NCBI GenBank assembly: GCA_030617565.1
Contig: JAUWVE010000073.1
Coordinates: forward strand, 1 to 7,540
Direction: 5' to 3'
DNA length: 7,540 nucleotides
Source of the DNA: Gammaproteobacteria bacterium
GTDB taxonomy: Bacteria; Pseudomonadota; Gammaproteobacteria; BMS3Bbin11
Below are positions 6,601 through 7,540 of the stretch, in pieces (within the stretch, counting starts at the first letter, position 1; the number at the start of each line of letters is the position of its first letter). Made by a program: the position numbers and the translations under genes. The notes beneath the pieces were generated by a model. The model did not search any database. It saw only the letters and a program-made list of their open reading frames with translations, and had not been told where the DNA came from.

Positions 6601-7540
6601 AAAGTCCTGCCTTGGGCTTGCTGCCGCGACCGGTTGCTCCTTCATCGCGTATCTCACCACCCGATCCCGTTGCAGCACCGGGATGCGGTGCAATAGCCGT
6701 CGGGTGGTTATGGGTTTCCACCTTCATCAGGATATGGGCATCAGCCTCCTGCCAGCGGTAATGACGACCATCTTCATTTAGCCGGAAGTTTGCCGTTTCA
6801 TAACCGCTGATAACTGAAGAGTTATCACTGTAAGCGACAACGGTTCCTTGTGGATGGCTTTCGTGGGTGTTGCGAATCATACCGAACAAGGTCTTCGATT
6901 GTTCTACGCCATCGATTATCCAGTCAGCATTAAAGATTTTATGGCGACAGTGTTCGGAGTTTACCTGTGCGAACATCATCAGTTCCACATCGGTCGGGTT
7001 TCTGCCCAGCTCGCTAAACGAGGCAAGCAGATAATCAATCTCGTCCTCAGATAGCGCGAGCCCCCATAGCTGATTGGCTTCTAATAGAGCGCTCTTTCCA
7101 TCGCCAAGGATATCGACACAGCGCATGCTGGCAGGGCTATGCTGTTCAAACAGCAGTTCAGCCTTATCCAGCGAGTCGAAAACAGATTCCACCATACGGT
7201 CATGAATTAGCTCATTAACGCTTTCTTTCTCATGTGCTTCCAGCAGGCGATGTTCTGTGGTACTTACATGCCAGACTACGCCGCGTTCTATACGCTGTAC
7301 TTTTTCAAGGCCGCAATGGCGGGCTATGTCTGTTGCCTTGGTAGACCAGGGAGAAATCGTTCCGGGTCGGGGGATAACCAGAAAATGCTGGCCGGAGACA
7401 TCCATTTCATGGCGCGCCGGGCCATAGTCAAGAATAACGGACAGGTGGTCGAGTTCGGCTTCATCCAGGTCGCTGGATATACTAACAAAATGATAGTAAC
7501 TCGCCGACAGCGCGTCCAGATCAGTAATTTTTTCCGACAG
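3686..7540 (-). CDS. purL: Phosphoribosylformylglycinamidine (FGAM) synthase, 5' end outside window
   Basis: This enzyme of de novo purine synthesis converts FGAR, glutamine and ATP to FGAM, glutamate, ADP and phosphate in the cytoplasm. It is the large single-chain type: 1284 residues are visible against about 1295 for the E. coli protein. The frame is open at the window edge, and alignment from memory suggests roughly 20-25 N-terminal residues are missing; the internal ATG at 7405 is not the start. In visible numbering, order is a PurS-like N-terminal domain (to about 140), a linker, paired FGAM synthetase domains (from about 195 and 615) and a C-terminal glutaminase (about 1030-1284). Key motifs are VETHNHPTAI (274-283, active-site histidine), GAATGSGGEIRDEGATGRG, the IGDRSVTG and GKDSMSM stretches, and the glutaminase triad C1128 in GVCNGCQ with H1249 and E1251 in PHPERVF. 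About 13 extra residues interrupt the region before DVLLGK compared with E. coli. No frameshift or lost catalytic residue is seen. Its promoter lies outside. Confidence 0.98.
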   Translation of the reverse strand: MSEKITDLDALSASYYHFVSISSDLDEAELDHLSVILDYGPARHEMDVSGQHFLVIPRPGTISPWSTKATDIARHCGLEKVQRIERGVVWHVSTTEHRLLEAHEKESVNELIHDRMVESVFDSLDKAELLFEQHSPASMRCVDILGDGKSALLEANQLWGLALSEDEIDYLLASFSELGRNPTDVELMMFAQVNSEHCRHKIFNADWIIDGVEQSKTLFGMIRNTHESHPQGTVVAYSDNSSVISGYETANFRLNEDGRHYRWQEADAHILMKVETHNHPTAIAPHPGAATGSGGEIRDEGATGRGSKPKAGLCGFSVSNLRLPDAVQAWEKDYGKPERIASALDIMLEGPIGAASFNNEFGRPNICGYFRSYEQALPSGEVRGYHKPIMLAGGLGSIQSEFTEKSNIPAGSRIVVLGGPSMLIGLGGGAASSMASGSSSEDLDFASVQRSNAEMQRRCQEVINRCCERNEDSPILSIHDVGAGGISNALPELVDDSGRGGRFELRDVLNDEPGMSPMQLWSNESQERYVLAIADQYWDDFEQICERERCLYAVVGKATDDRRLSLHDQQFADQPADSSTACRDLAWPIDIPMDVLLGKPPKMLREVQREMTGLVPFNAENLDLNEAALRLLRLPTVASKSFLITIGDRSVTGLVCRDQMVGPWQVPVADVAVTATNLKEYTGEAMAVGERTPVALIDGPASGRMAVGEALTNIAASRIRDLTDIKLSANWMAPAGHPGEDANLFDTVQSIGMDICPALGLSIPVGKDSMSMRTVWQEQGEEHSVTAPLSVIISAFAPVLDVRKTLTPQLMLDKGETDLIFIDLGRGRNRMGGSCLAQVYGELGNECPDLDQAADMVGFFSAVQSLNEDGMLLAYHDRSDGGFFTCLLEMAFAGHCGLAITLDTLGNEVANILFNEELGAAIQIRRIDLEKVLDEFASAGLSECAHVIGAPVEGDEITFSQAGKVCLHGSRTEFHRVWSETSMRIQSLRDNPDNARQEFDQLLDQKDPGLHAELSFDPSEDVSLPYVNSGKRPKMAILREQGINSQLEMAAAFDRAGFDAVDITMSDILSGRETLESIQGLVACGGFSYGDVLGAGGGWAKSILYNNRARDVFSHFFEREDSFALGVCNGCQMMASLKDIIPGTENWPRFVSNQSEQFEARSSLVTIPENPSIFMSGMAGSTMPIAVAHGEGRAEFATHKNQQEAIVTMHFVDNYGVKTEKYPANPNGSAQGITGLTTEDGRFTVMMPHPERVFRTVANSWHPADWGEDSGWMRLFRNARIWLG

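Noticed and set aside
7403..7405. ATG at 7405 as the start of purL
   Set aside because: The same frame stays open to the window edge, and the 45 codons before this ATG match the conserved PurL N-terminal domain (for example YYHF and LDYGPA), so the real start lies outside.
1..7540. Novel defence or mobile system built around the MoxR and VWA genes
   Set aside because: Gene order MoxR-DUF58-DUF4381-VWA is the known chromosomal bat-type cluster. There is no nuclease, transposase, integrase, tRNA boundary or change in composition to suggest an accessory island.

Overview
The window reads as an ordinary chromosomal segment of a gammaproteobacterium. The main evidence is the large PurL of the E. 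coli type, a single chain with the glutaminase domain fused at its C-terminus, which follows the enterobacterial protein (recalled from memory) almost motif for motif. No genus can be assigned. All well-supported genes lie on the minus strand, so the biological order runs from high to low coordinates.

Layout, in transcription order: (1) purL, 7540-3686, purine biosynthesis, with its first roughly 20-25 codons beyond the window edge; (2) a 239-base intergenic region, 3447-3685, with a weak sigma70-like promoter candidate and a good ribosome binding site for the next gene; (3) a tightly packed cluster: MoxR-family AAA+ ATPase (3446-2427), DUF58 protein (2427-1399) and DUF4381 membrane protein (1402-923), joined by a TGATG junction and an ATGA junction; (4) a 143-base gap, 780-922, with a degenerate copy of a common palindromic repeat and a doubtful 43-codon ORF; (5) a BatA-like membrane-anchored von Willebrand A (VWA) protein, 779-1, cut by the window edge.

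MoxR, DUF58, DUF4381 and VWA genes in this order form the known 'bat'/MoxR-associated cluster of gammaproteobacteria. In the usual reading, the MoxR ATPase works as a chaperone or remodeller with VWA partners at the inner membrane. The family's role is linked to envelope or oxidative stress tolerance but is poorly defined biochemically. The remaining members (a second VWA protein with TPR repeats, and BatD) would be expected just left of base 1. purL is a neighbour with its own metabolic job and shows no functional link to the cluster.

I found no previously undescribed system, no mobile element with coding capacity, no CRISPR array and no RNA gene. The points worth a second look are small: a degenerate MIDAS motif in the DUF58 protein beside a perfect one in the VWA protein, the repeat-bearing gap that breaks the otherwise coupled operon, Dam sites in the candidate promoter, and a short extra segment in PurL.
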